A stretch of DNA of 64,000 nucleotides from Dickeya aquatica (GCF_900095885.1 NZ_LT615367.1:4278001-4342000); one strand, 5' to 3'. Counted from the stretch's first letter, positions 26,290 through 38,684 are shown. Notes: generated from the letters alone by a model not told the origin. Made by a program: numbers and translations.

Positions 26290-26696
26290 AACTTCAAACC
26301 CCTTTTGATAGCACGGCCCAGGCCGGTTAACGCAGACGTATCACGAACAGATGAACGCCAGACGTGAGTTACTGAATCTGACATCCAGTGACCGCGGCTG
26401 CCCGACGACGGACATAAACGTCTGACAAGTCAACACATGATGATTGTATGTAGCCGGTTCAGAGCTGTCCAGCGACACCATAGGTAAAACCACCACTCTG
26501 CCTGCTTTTTCACAAGCAGGCCATCAGCATCCACCCAAAAGATATCCCGCAAGGGTTAACCGATATTAATGTTAATGAATTCAACATTTACTTTAACACG
26601 TCACCGGGCATGGAATACGTATACTTGCGCACAATCGCATTGATGACGCGAACTCGCTCATTTTCTTGACGCGTCACACACATTTTAATTTCGATA

Positions 26697-26716
26697 TTTC
26701 TCGTTTTCGAACATTA
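26697..26716 (+). promoter_or_regulatory. Probable GlpR operator in glpF promoter region
   Basis: TTTCTCGTTTTCGAACATTA fits the GlpR operator pattern (ATGTTCG followed by CGAACAT), with one good half-site. It lies in the 569-bp zapB/glpF spacer (26290-26858), which otherwise is AT-rich promoter DNA with no gene. GlpR would repress glpFK until glycerol-3-phosphate is present. Confidence 0.5.
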
Positions 26717-26858
26717 ACGATAAATTCACATCCGAAATACAAAAAGAGCCTGGCCGTCGCCCTCTTCAGCTCCACGAGACCAGCCTAAAACGCGCGGGTC
26801 ATTCAATGACTCAGCGCCCTCTCTCCCTACTGTAAACCCACAGGTGGAAACAAGCATC

Positions 26859-29242
<2,384 letters not shown>

Positions 29243-29260
29243 ATTTCACGCTGCTTTGAT

Positions 29261-29286
29261 CGGGCGCGGCTATCGCGCCCGTTTTT
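29261..29286 (+). terminator. Intrinsic terminator after glpFK
   Basis: CGGGCGCG/CGCGCCCG with a five-base loop followed by TTTTT. It separates glpFK from glpX, so glpX probably has its own promoter or depends on read-through. Confidence 0.88.
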
Positions 29287-29378
29287 CACTCCCGCCGGTC
29301 ATCTGCCATTTCCCCGCCTGTGCTACCATTACGCCCCACTCTGGTCTTTTCTTCTTCTCCTTTTCAGGACTGCTATCC

Positions 29379-30389
29379 ATGAAACGTGAATTAGCCATCG
29401 AATTCTCCCGTGTTACTGAAGCGGCTGCGCTGGCCGGTTATAAATGGCTGGGACGCGGGGACAAAAACGCCGCCGATAACGCCGCCGTACAGGCAATGCG
29501 CATTATGCTTAATCAGGTTGATATCAAAGGCCATATCGTCATTGGCGAAGGTGAAATCGACGAAGCCCCGATGCTTTATATCGGCGAACAGGTGGGCACC
29601 GGTAACGGCGATGCGGTAGACATCGCCGTTGACCCGATTGAAGGCACCCGTATGACGGCAATGGGCCAGGCCAACGCGCTGGCGGTACTGGCCGTCGGTG
29701 AGCAGGGCGCGTTTTTACATGCGCCGGATATGTACATGGAAAAGCTGATTGTCGGGCCGCAGGCTAAAGGCGCTATCGACCTCGACCTGCCGCTGGAAGA
29801 GAACCTCAAGCGCGTTGCCGCACGGCTGGGTAAACCACTGAGCGAGCTGACCGTCATCACGCTGGCCAAACCACGTCACGACAAAGTCATCGCCGATATG
29901 CAGCAACTGGGGGTAAAAGTCTTCGCCATTCCTGATGGCGATGTGGCCGCCTCTATTCTGACCTGTATGCCCGAAAGCGAGGTGGATGTGCTCTACGGTA
30001 TCGGCGGTGCACCAGAAGGCGTGATTTCAGCGGCGGTGATCCGTGCACTGGATGGCGATATGCAAGGCCGCCTGCTGGCGCGTCATCAGGTGAAAGAAGA
30101 CAACGAACACAATCGCACGCTCGGCGAACAGGAGCTGGCACGCTGCCGTGAAATGGGCATTGAAGCCGGTAAGGTGCTGATGCTGGCTGACATGGCGCGC
30201 AACGATAATGTGATATTTTCTGCCACCGGCATCACCAAAGGTGACCTGCTCAACGGCATTGCCCGGCGCGGCAACATCGCCACCACCGAGACGCTATTGA
30301 TTCGCGGCAAATCCCGCACGATTCGCCGCATCAGTTCCACCCATTATCTGGACCGCAAAGACGCTGCGCTGCACGAATTTCTGCTGTAA
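29379..30389 (+). CDS. glpX: Class II fructose-1,6-bisphosphatase
   Basis: GlpX hydrolyses fructose-1,6-bisphosphate for gluconeogenesis. The 336-residue length equals that of E. coli GlpX and the metal/substrate motifs GEGEIDEAPM and DPIEGTRMT are present. The start at 29379 (MKRELAIEFSR) is set by homology; an 82-codon upstream extension in the same frame overlaps glpK and is rejected. Confidence 0.96.
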   Translation: MKRELAIEFSRVTEAAALAGYKWLGRGDKNAADNAAVQAMRIMLNQVDIKGHIVIGEGEIDEAPMLYIGEQVGTGNGDAVDIAVDPIEGTRMTAMGQANALAVLAVGEQGAFLHAPDMYMEKLIVGPQAKGAIDLDLPLEENLKRVAARLGKPLSELTVITLAKPRHDKVIADMQQLGVKVFAIPDGDVAASILTCMPESEVDVLYGIGGAPEGVISAAVIRALDGDMQGRLLARHQVKEDNEHNRTLGEQELARCREMGIEAGKVLMLADMARNDNVIFSATGITKGDLLNGIARRGNIATTETLLIRGKSRTIRRISSTHYLDRKDAALHEFLL

Positions 30390-30548
30390 TTGAGCCTCTG
30401 CCACACCGGTCAGCCACGGGTAACCATCTGCACTGGCGAAAGGTTTCACAGTTGTTAAAAGATAGCGTATGGTTAGGGTCGGGTGGCAGGCGACCCTGCC
30501 CTACCCGTTACAACAACATACCCGCGACAACAACAGGAGTATGACATC

Positions 30549-31295
30549 ATGGCAGAGTGGGTGACAGGTAAGGTACTTGCCGTTGAACACTGGACGGAAA
30601 ATCTATTCAGTTTGCGACTGAGCGCCCCCGTGGCACCGTTTAGCGCCGGGCAATTTGCCAAGCTGGCGCTTGAGCTGGATGGCGAACGCATACAGCGGGC
30701 GTATTCCTACGTCAATGCCCCGGATGATCCGCAGTTAGAGTTTTATCTGGTTAACGTGCCGGATGGCAAATTGAGCCCGCACCTGCATCGCTGTCAGCCC
30801 GGTGATGAGGTATTGGTCACGCAAGATGCCGCCGGGTTTTTCGTGCTGGAAGAAGTGCCGGACTGCGACACGCTATGGATGCTGGCCACCGGTACAGCCA
30901 TTGGCCCTTATCTGTCTATTCTACAGCAAGGGCACGACCTGGAGCGATTCCGGCATATTGTACTGGTTCATGCCACGCGATTTGCCCGTGACCTGAGCTA
31001 CCTGCCGCTGATGCGAGACTTGCAGCAACGCTACCCGGAAAAACTGCGTATCCAGACCGTCATCAGCCGTGAAGCACAGCCAGGGTCGCTCACCGGGCGC
31101 ATTCCGACGCTGATTGAAAACGGTGCGCTCGAAGCCGCCGTCGGCCTGCCGCTTAACGCGCAGACCAGCCACGTCATGCTATGCGGCAACCCGCAGATGG
31201 TCAGAGATACCCAGCAATTGCTGAAAGACGCGCGCCAGATGACCAAACACCTGCGCCGTCGCCCTGGGCACATCACCAGCGAACATTACTGGTAA
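30549..31295 (+). CDS. fpr: Ferredoxin/flavodoxin-NADP+ reductase
   Basis: Fpr transfers electrons between NADPH and flavodoxin or ferredoxin. The 248-residue protein has the FAD motif RAYSYVN and NADP-binding GTAIGPYLSIL, and ends in the RRPGHITSEHYW tail typical of the subclass. In E. coli fpr is part of the SoxRS regulon; I did not identify a clear SoxS box here. Confidence 0.96.
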   Translation: MAEWVTGKVLAVEHWTENLFSLRLSAPVAPFSAGQFAKLALELDGERIQRAYSYVNAPDDPQLEFYLVNVPDGKLSPHLHRCQPGDEVLVTQDAAGFFVLEEVPDCDTLWMLATGTAIGPYLSILQQGHDLERFRHIVLVHATRFARDLSYLPLMRDLQQRYPEKLRIQTVISREAQPGSLTGRIPTLIENGALEAAVGLPLNAQTSHVMLCGNPQMVRDTQQLLKDARQMTKHLRRRPGHITSEHYW

Positions 31296-31325
31296 TGCGC
31301 CAGCATCAATAGCGCGCGTTCAGGT

Positions 31326-31757
31326 TCAGTGCTCACTCTCACGCAACCGCAGCGGCCCGCTCGGTGCACCAAAGCGGTTTGTGCCAGCGGTTCCCGCCAA
31401 CAAGCCGCACTCCAGCAACATCATGACGGCAATCAGCACCGGTATAAACCGTTCGACCAGCCACTGTAAAAGCGCGGGCAGCATCGCCCAGTTACCGCTC
31501 CCCAGCATCCAGGCCACGACCAACAGCAGCGCCCAGCCGCCTTTGCGGTCGCGATCATGTAATCTTTTCACCAGCATAGCCGACAGTGGCCACATCAACA
31601 CCACCAGCGCAAAGGCCGCTCTCTGTGTCTCAAGCCAGCCGATACCCGCCAGAACGAACAACGCCGCTATCACTACCACCACCAACGTTATCCCCAGCCA
31701 GAAATCCCGGCGGCCCACTCGACCGCGAAATGAAAAAAACCATTGTTGTATTGTCAT
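31326..31757 (-). CDS. yiiR: DUF805 inner-membrane protein (YiiR-like)
   Basis: A 143-residue protein starting WFFSFRGRVGRRDFW, the DUF805 signature, with about four membrane helices. Function unknown. It sits between fpr and yiiQ as in E. coli. Confidence 0.85.
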   Translation of the reverse strand: MTIQQWFFSFRGRVGRRDFWLGITLVVVVIAALFVLAGIGWLETQRAAFALVVLMWPLSAMLVKRLHDRDRKGGWALLLVVAWMLGSGNWAMLPALLQWLVERFIPVLIAVMMLLECGLLAGTAGTNRFGAPSGPLRLRESEH

Positions 31758-31935
31758 TACTCTTATTCCTGATTGCCGTACTACGGGCGGGATTTTACCT
31801 TAAATCCACATGGGTTTTTCATCGTGTGTTTTGACAATCACTTACGGATCCCGTTTTAATCACACAGCATATCCGCAACACCTGACGATGCAGACTGTCT
31901 TGATGACAAAACTTGATGGCGATGACAAAAACGTG

Positions 31936-32532
31936 ATGATGAAAAATGCCCTGCTGGCGCTCTGTTACCTGTCGATAAGCTTACTGTTCCCGTCGTTCGT
32001 CAGGGGGGATACGCTGTTTCAGCCACGCGCAGCATCCACAGCACCCTATCTGCTGCCGAGCGCCCCTACGTTTGACATGAATCTGTTACAGTTCCGCACC
32101 CGCTACAACCTGAGCAATCCGTCGCTGCCACTGGGTGAGTACAAAGTGGTTGATACCGGTGACGACTCACCGGCGCTGATACGCGCTGCCAGCCGCATTA
32201 ACGATCGCCTTTACTCCTCTACTGCGCTGGAAAAGGGCACCGGCAAGATTAAAACCATGCAGATAACCTGGTTGCCCAAACCACGCGACCCGGATCAGAA
32301 CGGTCGCCGTAAACAGGCTATCGACTATATGGCCGCCCTGTTACGCACCTTTATGCCGTCACTGACGGGCGAGCAAAGCCTGAAAAAAGTGGAAACCCTG
32401 CTGGAAAAAGGCAAAGGGCAGCGATTTTACCAACAGACGGAGGGCGCATTGCGTTACGTGGTGGTTGATCATGGCGAAAAGGGGCTAACTTTCGCTGTTG
32501 AACCGATTAAGCTGGCGCTATCTGATTCGTGA
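31936..32532 (+). CDS. yiiQ: Exported DUF1454 protein (YiiQ-like)
   Basis: A periplasmic protein of about 198 residues with a signal peptide (cleavage near FVRG|D) and conserved APYLLPSAPTFD, TWLPK and YVVVDHGEKGLTFAVEPIKLALS blocks shared with E. coli YiiQ. Function unknown. The start is uncertain: two adjacent ATGs (31936, 31939) give the signal peptide but have weak ribosome-binding sites, and the frame stays open upstream to 31810. Confidence 0.85.
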   Translation: MMKNALLALCYLSISLLFPSFVRGDTLFQPRAASTAPYLLPSAPTFDMNLLQFRTRYNLSNPSLPLGEYKVVDTGDDSPALIRAASRINDRLYSSTALEKGTGKIKTMQITWLPKPRDPDQNGRRKQAIDYMAALLRTFMPSLTGEQSLKKVETLLEKGKGQRFYQQTEGALRYVVVDHGEKGLTFAVEPIKLALSDS

Positions 32533-32673
32533 TCGGTTCGATAATTAGGCACGAAAAACAGAGCCACCGCGCCATTTCAACTCTATACTATCGGCAGTTC
32601 GATACACTCGTCAGACTGGCTGCCTGACGCAGCCATGAATTGATTAACTGGCTATATGCCTGGAGGAAACAAG

Positions 32674-33444
32674 ATGCGACATCCCTTAGTCATGGGCAAC
32701 TGGAAGCTGAACGGCAGCACCAGCCTGGTTCACGAACTGATAGCCGGCTTGCGCAGCGAGCTGAGCGCAGTCACCGGTTGTGGCGTAGCCATTGCGCCGC
32801 CAGCCCTTTATCTGGATCAGGCCAAACATCTGCTGGCAGGCAGCCGTATTGCACTGGGTGCCCAGAATGTGGACGTCAACCTCGCTGGCGCATTCACCGG
32901 TGAAACCTCCGCCGCGATGCTCAAAGACCTCGGTGCCAAATACATCATCATCGGCCACTCCGAACGCCGCACTTATCATCACGAAAGTGATGAATTCATC
33001 GCAAAAAAATTCGCGGTGCTGAAAGAAACCGGCCTGATCCCGGTATTGTGTATTGGTGAAACCGAAGCGGAAAACGAAGCGGGCCAGACCGAAGCCGTCT
33101 GTGCGCGTCAGTTGGACGCAGTGCTGAACACACTGGGTGCGAAAGCGTTCGACAACGCGGTCATTGCCTACGAACCGGTATGGGCTATCGGCACCGGTAA
33201 GTCCGCTACTCCGGCGCAGGCGCAGGCGGTTCACAAATTCATTCGTGACCACATTGCCCGGCAGGATGCAGCCGTGGCTGAACAAGTCATCATTCAGTAC
33301 GGCGGTTCCGTCAACGCATCTAACGCGGCAGAGCTGTTCACCCAGCCGGATATCGACGGCGCACTGGTTGGCGGCGCGTCACTGAAAGCAGATGCGTTCG
33401 CGGTCATCGTGAAAGCAGCAGCACAAGCCAAAGGGCTGGAATAA
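32674..33444 (+). CDS. tpiA: Triosephosphate isomerase
   Basis: TpiA interconverts dihydroxyacetone phosphate and glyceraldehyde-3-phosphate. The 256-residue TIM barrel has GNWKLNG (Lys), IGHSERR (catalytic His) and [11 protein letters not shown] (catalytic Glu). The start at 32674 follows a GGAGG site. It is the last conserved core gene before the accessory region. Confidence 0.97.
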   Translation: MRHPLVMGNWKLNGSTSLVHELIAGLRSELSAVTGCGVAIAPPALYLDQAKHLLAGSRIALGAQNVDVNLAGAFTGETSAAMLKDLGAKYIIIGHSERRTYHHESDEFIAKKFAVLKETGLIPVLCIGETEAENEAGQTEAVCARQLDAVLNTLGAKAFDNAVIAYEPVWAIGTGKSATPAQAQAVHKFIRDHIARQDAAVAEQVIIQYGGSVNASNAAELFTQPDIDGALVGGASLKADAFAVIVKAAAQAKGLE

Positions 33445-33469
33445 TCCCTTTCAGGTGACAGATATTCAG

Positions 33470-33493
33470 CGGCCCCGGACTGGGGCCGTTTTT
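33470..33493 (+). terminator. Intrinsic terminator of tpiA
   Basis: CGGCCCC/GGGGCCG with a five-base loop followed by five T residues, 26 nt after the stop codon. Confidence 0.9.
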
Positions 33494-33523
33494 ATTGCTA
33501 TTGCGTGACTCGCCCCTTCGCGG

Positions 33524-34207
33524 CTATTTTTGCAAACGATACACGCCACTAAAGCTGACGTTCATCCCGCCGCACTCATTATTGTCTGCAACAACTAACT
33601 GACCGTTGATAAGCCGCATTGCCCCTGCGCATTTAAATTCCTCATTCGGTTTCCCCCATTCCAGCCGGTTTCCTGTTGGCTGCGCGGTCTCGGCAAGGCT
33701 CCCCAAATGCACATTCTCTTCACCGGATGGAGACACGCCGCCATGCCAATACGCGCGGCCTTTTATGCGCAGTGCCCCGTTCTTTCCCTGTGTCAGGGTA
33801 ATGTTGTTCTCACCATTGCGCCATGTACCAAGCCAGTCATTGAACACAGGGGGTTTCGTCGGTTGTTTTTCAATGAGTCTGGACTGCAACCAGCCGACAA
33901 ACACGCTCTTCTTGCCCTGAAACCCGACGCACGACCAGCCGTTTTGCTCCTGTGCAACCAGCACGTTGTCACCTTCTATCAGATAGGCTTTTTGCTGGCA
34001 TTGCGCCTGATTCGCCGGGCACCCTTTATCCGTATCATCATCATAGAAATAGGCTTTATTACCCTCAGACGCGTTAATTTTGCCGCTGGCATACTGCCCA
34101 GGGTAATGGGGGAAATGACCATCTCGGCACATCTCCATTTCATAATCACGCTCTGCCAGGCAGGGCAATGACGTCAGTAACACTAAACCGGCCATTATGG
34201 TTTTCAC
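33524..34207 (-). CDS. Exported protein of unknown function, Cys-rich, SH3-like
   Basis: A 227-residue protein with a clear signal peptide (MKTIMAGLVLLTSLPCLA|E). The mature part has several Cys (CRDGHF, KGCPANQAQC, GWSCVGF) and a first half resembling SH3-like wall or inhibitor domains (VLVAQEQNGWSCVGF...VGWLQSRLI). The second half (about 120-227) has GTWRNGENNITLTQ, which looks like a small beta-barrel. I do not recognise a named family. It is convergent with tpiA. Confidence 0.75.
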   Translation of the reverse strand: MKTIMAGLVLLTSLPCLAERDYEMEMCRDGHFPHYPGQYASGKINASEGNKAYFYDDDTDKGCPANQAQCQQKAYLIEGDNVLVAQEQNGWSCVGFQGKKSVFVGWLQSRLIEKQPTKPPVFNDWLGTWRNGENNITLTQGKNGALRIKGRAYWHGGVSPSGEENVHLGSLAETAQPTGNRLEWGKPNEEFKCAGAMRLINGQLVVADNNECGGMNVSFSGVYRLQK

Positions 34208-34290
34208 GACATCTCTTCCTTAATGAATACAACACATACCATGCATGATACCGATTCCTGTCGCCTGACCAGAACTCACGGAACAGAAAT

Positions 34291-34314
34291 AAAAAAACCG
34301 GGCAACGCCCGGTT
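34291..34314 (-). terminator. Intrinsic terminator of the DUF1471 gene
   Basis: On the minus strand AACCGGGCGTTGCCCGGTT is followed by seven T residues; it lies downstream of the gene ending at 34408. Confidence 0.85.
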
Positions 34315-34407
34315 AAAACACAAGAATCAGACACAACAGACACAAAGGGAGGAAAGTCAATCAGGCCAGGGAGGAGAGGGAGGGAGACTCCCTGACCGGG
34401 TTACAAC

Positions 34408-34653
34408 TTATTTAAACAGCACTGCATTACCGTGCAGGGTATCGTCGCCCTGCACTGCGGTTATCTGAAAAGATTTAGCACCCGCGGCATCAGCTTTTGC
34501 AGCCAGTTTCGCTTGCAGGCTGTCCAGCGTGCTGGCAGTGGCAGAAACACTGCCGATTTCCTGGCCCTGCGGATACTGAACTTCGGTCGCCGCAAAAGAA
34601 CCCGCAGACAGTGTGCTCAGTACGATGGTGGCAAAAAGAGTTTTCATGTTCAT
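34408..34653 (-). CDS. Small periplasmic DUF1471 (YdgH/BhsA/McbA) protein
   Basis: An 81-residue protein with a signal peptide ending SAGSFA|A and a mature DUF1471 domain (QEIGSVSATAS...LDSLQAKLAAKADAAGAKSFQITAVQGDDTLHGNAVLFK). Relatives are induced by stress and affect biofilm or acid/oxidant responses. The start at 34653 follows AAGGAAA; the frame is open five codons further upstream. Confidence 0.88.
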   Translation of the reverse strand: MNMKTLFATIVLSTLSAGSFAATEVQYPQGQEIGSVSATASTLDSLQAKLAAKADAAGAKSFQITAVQGDDTLHGNAVLFK

Positions 34654-34915
34654 GGTGGTTTCCTTCATTTTAAATTTTCGTTTGGGGTGTTCGTAAATGA
34701 CAAGTCAATTATCACCATAGTAACTATATCCCATTTCACAAAAAGTGCGATCCATATCACACTCTTATGCACTTAAAATGAAAACACCGTTTTTTCATAT
34801 GGTTAGTGAAGAAAATTTTCATGCCTGACTGAAATCATGCGCCGCTGGCATGGTGGGCTGGCGGCGACAGGCTCAGCGCAAGATAACGCTTACCCCGAGA
34901 GGGCATCATCCCGCC

Positions 34916-37573
34916 TCAGGGATGGCTCCACATGGAAGGGTAGCTTTCTCCCTTATCATTCACTGCCACCACGCGATAGTAGTCGCCGCCGGAAGGGGCA
35001 GTCACGTTATCACTGTAGGCATTGGTCGTCACGGTCGCGATGGTCTGATAATTCCCCGCCTCGCTGCCGGAGCGCTGGACAGCGTAACGTGTCGCGCCAG
35101 AGGCGGCCGACCACGATAACGTTGTCACCCCAGCGCTGGTTTGTGCTTTGAGATAGAGCGGGGTCGCCGGTACCGGTGCCGCATCACGGGTACTCTCCAG
35201 ATACAACACCACACTGCTGCGTGGCGCAACGGTGATGGTGCCGGACTGCGTGCGCTGTGATACCAAATCCTGTGCAGCATTAAAGCCAGCCGGTGTTTTT
35301 AGCGGATAACTGTTGCGGGTACTGGTGTTAATCCCCATCAGGTAGTGGCCAAAGCGTAAGGCATAGAAATCCGCCTTACCCCGAAAAGGGTCGCTACCGG
35401 AGGCATCCGACGGCGTAGCGCCCAGTGGCAGGATCTCTCCGGCATACGCATTGTTGGGCGCATTGGGCGGCACATACTGATTCTGTTCTGGCTTATCTAT
35501 CATATTGGCGCGGGTATAACTGGTGGTCGCGCGAAAAAGCGGCGTCGTTTCCAGCACGCCGTACTGATCATACCCCGGCGTACTAAAGTGAAAACGCGCC
35601 AGAGCATTGATACCCGTACCCGCCTTGGCCTGCCAGTAAGCGCTTAACCACAGGCGCTCATCACCTTTCTTCAAGGCAACGATGGCATTGTCTTCATCCG
35701 TCCAGGCAAAATCAGGCTGGCCGTCAGTCATCGGCAAACGTGCACCACTGTCGCTGGCCGTTTTAATGGTTTGGTAATCAGCAAACACATCCAGCGCTTC
35801 AAATGCCGACTCCGCCCCGCTCAGGCTGGCAAAAAACTGCCCATCTTCAAGCATTTGTTTGGCATAACCGATGAGCGTGGCATCTTGACTGGCCGCAGCA
35901 ACCCGCAACCCTTTCGCCCGTTCATTGGTATTGAGCGAGTCAACATAGGCAATATAACCGGCAAAATTACCGTCACTTTCATGCGCACCGCGCCAGGCCA
36001 GCAAGCCTATCGCCTCCATTGCCCGATAATTATTGCCATTCACAACATCGATAGCCGGGCGGCGAAACGGTGCCCGCGCCTTTGCCATTTTCACCATTTG
36101 CTGGCAAAAATCATCGCTACCGGTCACGCGAACATATTCCGCCAGATAGGACTGCAATTCGCCATAACCCGCACCGACATATCCCCATTCACGGGTTTGG
36201 CCCTTATCCGTCACCTGATAATAGGCATTGCCGTAAGGAAGGCGTCCGCCACCATCCGTCAGGTCATTTCCCGTCCAGGGCAGCAGGCCCACCGCCTCTC
36301 TGATGTAACGTTGTGCTGTTTTTTCAGCGAACGCCCGGCTGTCGTTTAACACCAGCAGGCCTTTATTGGCAAAGTAGATACTGTTGCTGGCAATCATTGA
36401 CTGATTGGTTAGCGTGCGCCTGTCCTGAAGGCGGCCAAATTCACGACTGGCAAACAGCATATCCGCCCAGGCGGTGCGTCGGGTTTTCGTGCCGCCGCTG
36501 CCATAGCTGACCGACGCGTTGAGGATAGCCGGTGTCAGTACATCACGCAGGTAATAGATAGCCTGCCCTTGCACGCCAAAGCTACCCCCCCAGCCTTTTA
36601 CCGTGTTGTTGTCAGCGTAGTATTGCGTTGCGTAAGCATCCAGCCCGGCAACAACCTGGCTTATCACCGCTGGGTTTTGTTCACTTTTCAGCCCGGCCAC
36701 CGAATAGGCACGGGCAAGATAGCGCAGGTCACTCCCTGAAAGATTGGCCGTTGTCGGCGTGCTGGCAAGCAGGCTGGTAATGCGATTATTGATGGCGTTA
36801 CGAAATGAACCGTTAACACCTAAAATCTCCTCCCCCGGTGAAATGCGTGCCGCAACAGAAGGCTCACGGCCCTGAGGCTCCGTCGAGACATCCAGAAAGG
36901 GATCAACATGCGTATAAGCACGGTAAACCCCGCGACTGGGTGTATTCATGGCGTACTGATAGGGGTTGGCCGCATCAGGCCCTCCGGCTCCGAACGGATA
37001 GAGCCGACCGGTAGAAACGATTTTCAGGGTTATCGTACTGCGGCCTTTGGTCATCGTATAAGGCAGCAACGTGGTGGAGTAAAAGAAGCGTCCCGGCAAA
37101 GGTTTATGCCAGTGAGCCACACTCAGCGGCATGTAGTCACCCTCATGTCGGTAGCCCACCTGATACTCGACGCCCTCCTTTACCACGTACAGGTAAAGCC
37201 GGCCTATGGCGGAATTAACATCGTCATCCCCCCACAGTTTGACAGACACATAGTTGCGCCGCTGAGGATCCACCTTCATGGTAAACGTCAAACTACCGCC
37301 ATACATTCCTGCCGGACTCAGAGGCAGTAACTGGCGAGCAGGCTCTGCCAATCCTCCGGTCAGTGTCTGACTGCTGGCGTCAGTAAGGCTGTGGTCTTTC
37401 TCTGATGCGCTATCACCAAAGCGGATCTGGTCAATCGTTCCGGCAGGCAGTGCGGCGGTCTGGTTGGTTTGTGCCGCCAGCGCCGGGCTGGCAAGTATCG
37501 TGGCCGATAACATCGATGCGGCCAGCATGGCCGCATGCCAGTACATACGGTACATCACGCTCTTTTTTTGCAT
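34916..37573 (-). CDS. Large secreted protein with C-terminal fibronectin-III-like domain
   Basis: An 885-residue protein with a signal peptide (about 1-33, ending SPALAA). Residues about 80-200 look like a beta-sandwich (YVSVKLWGDDD), 250-600 like a helical domain rich in Tyr/Trp/Asn, and about 800-885 like a fibronectin type III domain (PATPLYLKAQTSAGVTTLSW...GDYYRVVAVNDKGES). The start at 37573 follows AAGGA. It could be a type II-secreted virulence protein; I considered relatives of the AvrL/AvrXca proteins reported as Out-secreted in Dickeya, but cannot confirm this. No catalytic motif was recognised. Confidence 0.7.
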   Translation of the reverse strand: MQKKSVMYRMYWHAAMLAASMLSATILASPALAAQTNQTAALPAGTIDQIRFGDSASEKDHSLTDASSQTLTGGLAEPARQLLPLSPAGMYGGSLTFTMKVDPQRRNYVSVKLWGDDDVNSAIGRLYLYVVKEGVEYQVGYRHEGDYMPLSVAHWHKPLPGRFFYSTTLLPYTMTKGRSTITLKIVSTGRLYPFGAGGPDAANPYQYAMNTPSRGVYRAYTHVDPFLDVSTEPQGREPSVAARISPGEEILGVNGSFRNAINNRITSLLASTPTTANLSGSDLRYLARAYSVAGLKSEQNPAVISQVVAGLDAYATQYYADNNTVKGWGGSFGVQGQAIYYLRDVLTPAILNASVSYGSGGTKTRRTAWADMLFASREFGRLQDRRTLTNQSMIASNSIYFANKGLLVLNDSRAFAEKTAQRYIREAVGLLPWTGNDLTDGGGRLPYGNAYYQVTDKGQTREWGYVGAGYGELQSYLAEYVRVTGSDDFCQQMVKMAKARAPFRRPAIDVVNGNNYRAMEAIGLLAWRGAHESDGNFAGYIAYVDSLNTNERAKGLRVAAASQDATLIGYAKQMLEDGQFFASLSGAESAFEALDVFADYQTIKTASDSGARLPMTDGQPDFAWTDEDNAIVALKKGDERLWLSAYWQAKAGTGINALARFHFSTPGYDQYGVLETTPLFRATTSYTRANMIDKPEQNQYVPPNAPNNAYAGEILPLGATPSDASGSDPFRGKADFYALRFGHYLMGINTSTRNSYPLKTPAGFNAAQDLVSQRTQSGTITVAPRSSVVLYLESTRDAAPVPATPLYLKAQTSAGVTTLSWSAASGATRYAVQRSGSEAGNYQTIATVTTNAYSDNVTAPSGGDYYRVVAVNDKGESYPSMWSHP

Positions 37574-38045
37574 GTTTCAGTCCTTTTGTTGTGAGCCATC
37601 ATCCTTGCGTCGTATTCAATGACAAGGACAGCAGATAATTACCAATCTAATATTTTTATTTATTATGATAACGAAACTTTATTTCCAACATCATGCACAC
37701 ATCGGCACCACCAGTTTACGGGTACTCAACATCGGCTATCGCCGCATATCATGCCGATAACAACCGTCTTGCTCATCAGGTAGAAAACATCCTGCCATTA
37801 CTGAAATAATAACGTTATTTATGAGTGCTGGATCACAGAACATCAGTAGCCCGATTCAATAAAAAATGGCTTACCAGAGCGAACCTTAAGGTACATATGG
37901 AAATAATATGTCAACTAATAAAGCAAAAAGTTTCTTAAATAGATAAAAATAATCACTCTGGAAAAGTAAGTGATAAAAACGTTACCATATATCCCATCAA
38001 ACAAGCTTCCGTGCGAAAAGACATAAAAGTGATAACAGGGGACAA
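37574..38045. other. AT-rich intergenic region upstream of expI
   Basis: This 472-bp divergent spacer is far richer in A+T than the core block. It contains an inverted repeat ACATAT-N7-ATATGT (37893-37911) and ends with AGGGGAC before the expI ATG. No gene is evident. It should hold the promoters of expI and of the secreted protein gene. Confidence 0.5.
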
Positions 38046-38684
38046 ATGTTAGAAATATTTGATGTGAGTTTTAGCTTAATGTCAAATAACAAGCTAGACG
38101 AGGTGTTTACGCTACGTAAGGAGACATTTAAAGATAGGCTAGACTGGCGTGTTAACTGTATTAATGGCATGGAATTTGATGAATATGACAATGAGAATAC
38201 GACCTATCTTTTAGGTGTCAAAGAGGGGAAAGTCGTTTGCAGTGTCAGATTTATTGAAATGAAATACCCTAACATGATTACCGGCACGTTCTATTCTTAC
38301 TTTAACACGCTCGCCCTTCCCGAAGGGAACTATATTGAATCCAGTCGCTTCTTTGTCGATCGCGACCGGGTAAGACATCTTATCGGCACACGTAATCCTG
38401 CCTGCCTGACGTTGTTCCTTGCCATGATCAATTACGCCAGGAAATACCATTATGACGGTATACTGACAATTGTCAGTCACCCAATGCTCACCTTATTAAA
38501 ACGGTCCGGCTGGCAAATTTCTGTTATAGAGCAAGGATTATCAGAAAAGCAGGAGCGCATTTACCTGCTGCTGCTGCCTGCCGATGACGAGAGCCGTCTC
38601 GCCTTGATTGAACGCATTACGCAAATGACAGCCGTGGAAACCGAGCGGCTTACGACTTTGCCTTTGTTGGTTCCACTGGCTTGA
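38046..38684 (+). CDS. expI: LuxI-type N-acyl-homoserine lactone synthase
   Basis: The enzyme makes acyl-homoserine lactones from S-adenosylmethionine and acyl-ACP. The 212-residue protein keeps the LuxI invariants: Arg24, Phe28, Trp34, Asp45, Asp48, Arg68, Glu98 and Arg101 (SSRFFVD). In Dickeya and Pectobacterium the gene is called expI, echI or ahlI. It is convergent with the LuxR gene with a 35-nt overlap, the arrangement of other soft-rot quorum-sensing pairs. GC content is much lower than in the flanking blocks. Confidence 0.93.
   Translation: MLEIFDVSFSLMSNNKLDEVFTLRKETFKDRLDWRVNCINGMEFDEYDNENTTYLLGVKEGKVVCSVRFIEMKYPNMITGTFYSYFNTLALPEGNYIESSRFFVDRDRVRHLIGTRNPACLTLFLAMINYARKYHYDGILTIVSHPMLTLLKRSGWQISVIEQGLSEKQERIYLLLLPADDESRLALIERITQMTAVETERLTTLPLLVPLA

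Noticed and set aside
32686..33285. 199-residue ORF antisense to tpiA
   Set aside because: Shadow frame; tpiA has all catalytic motifs.
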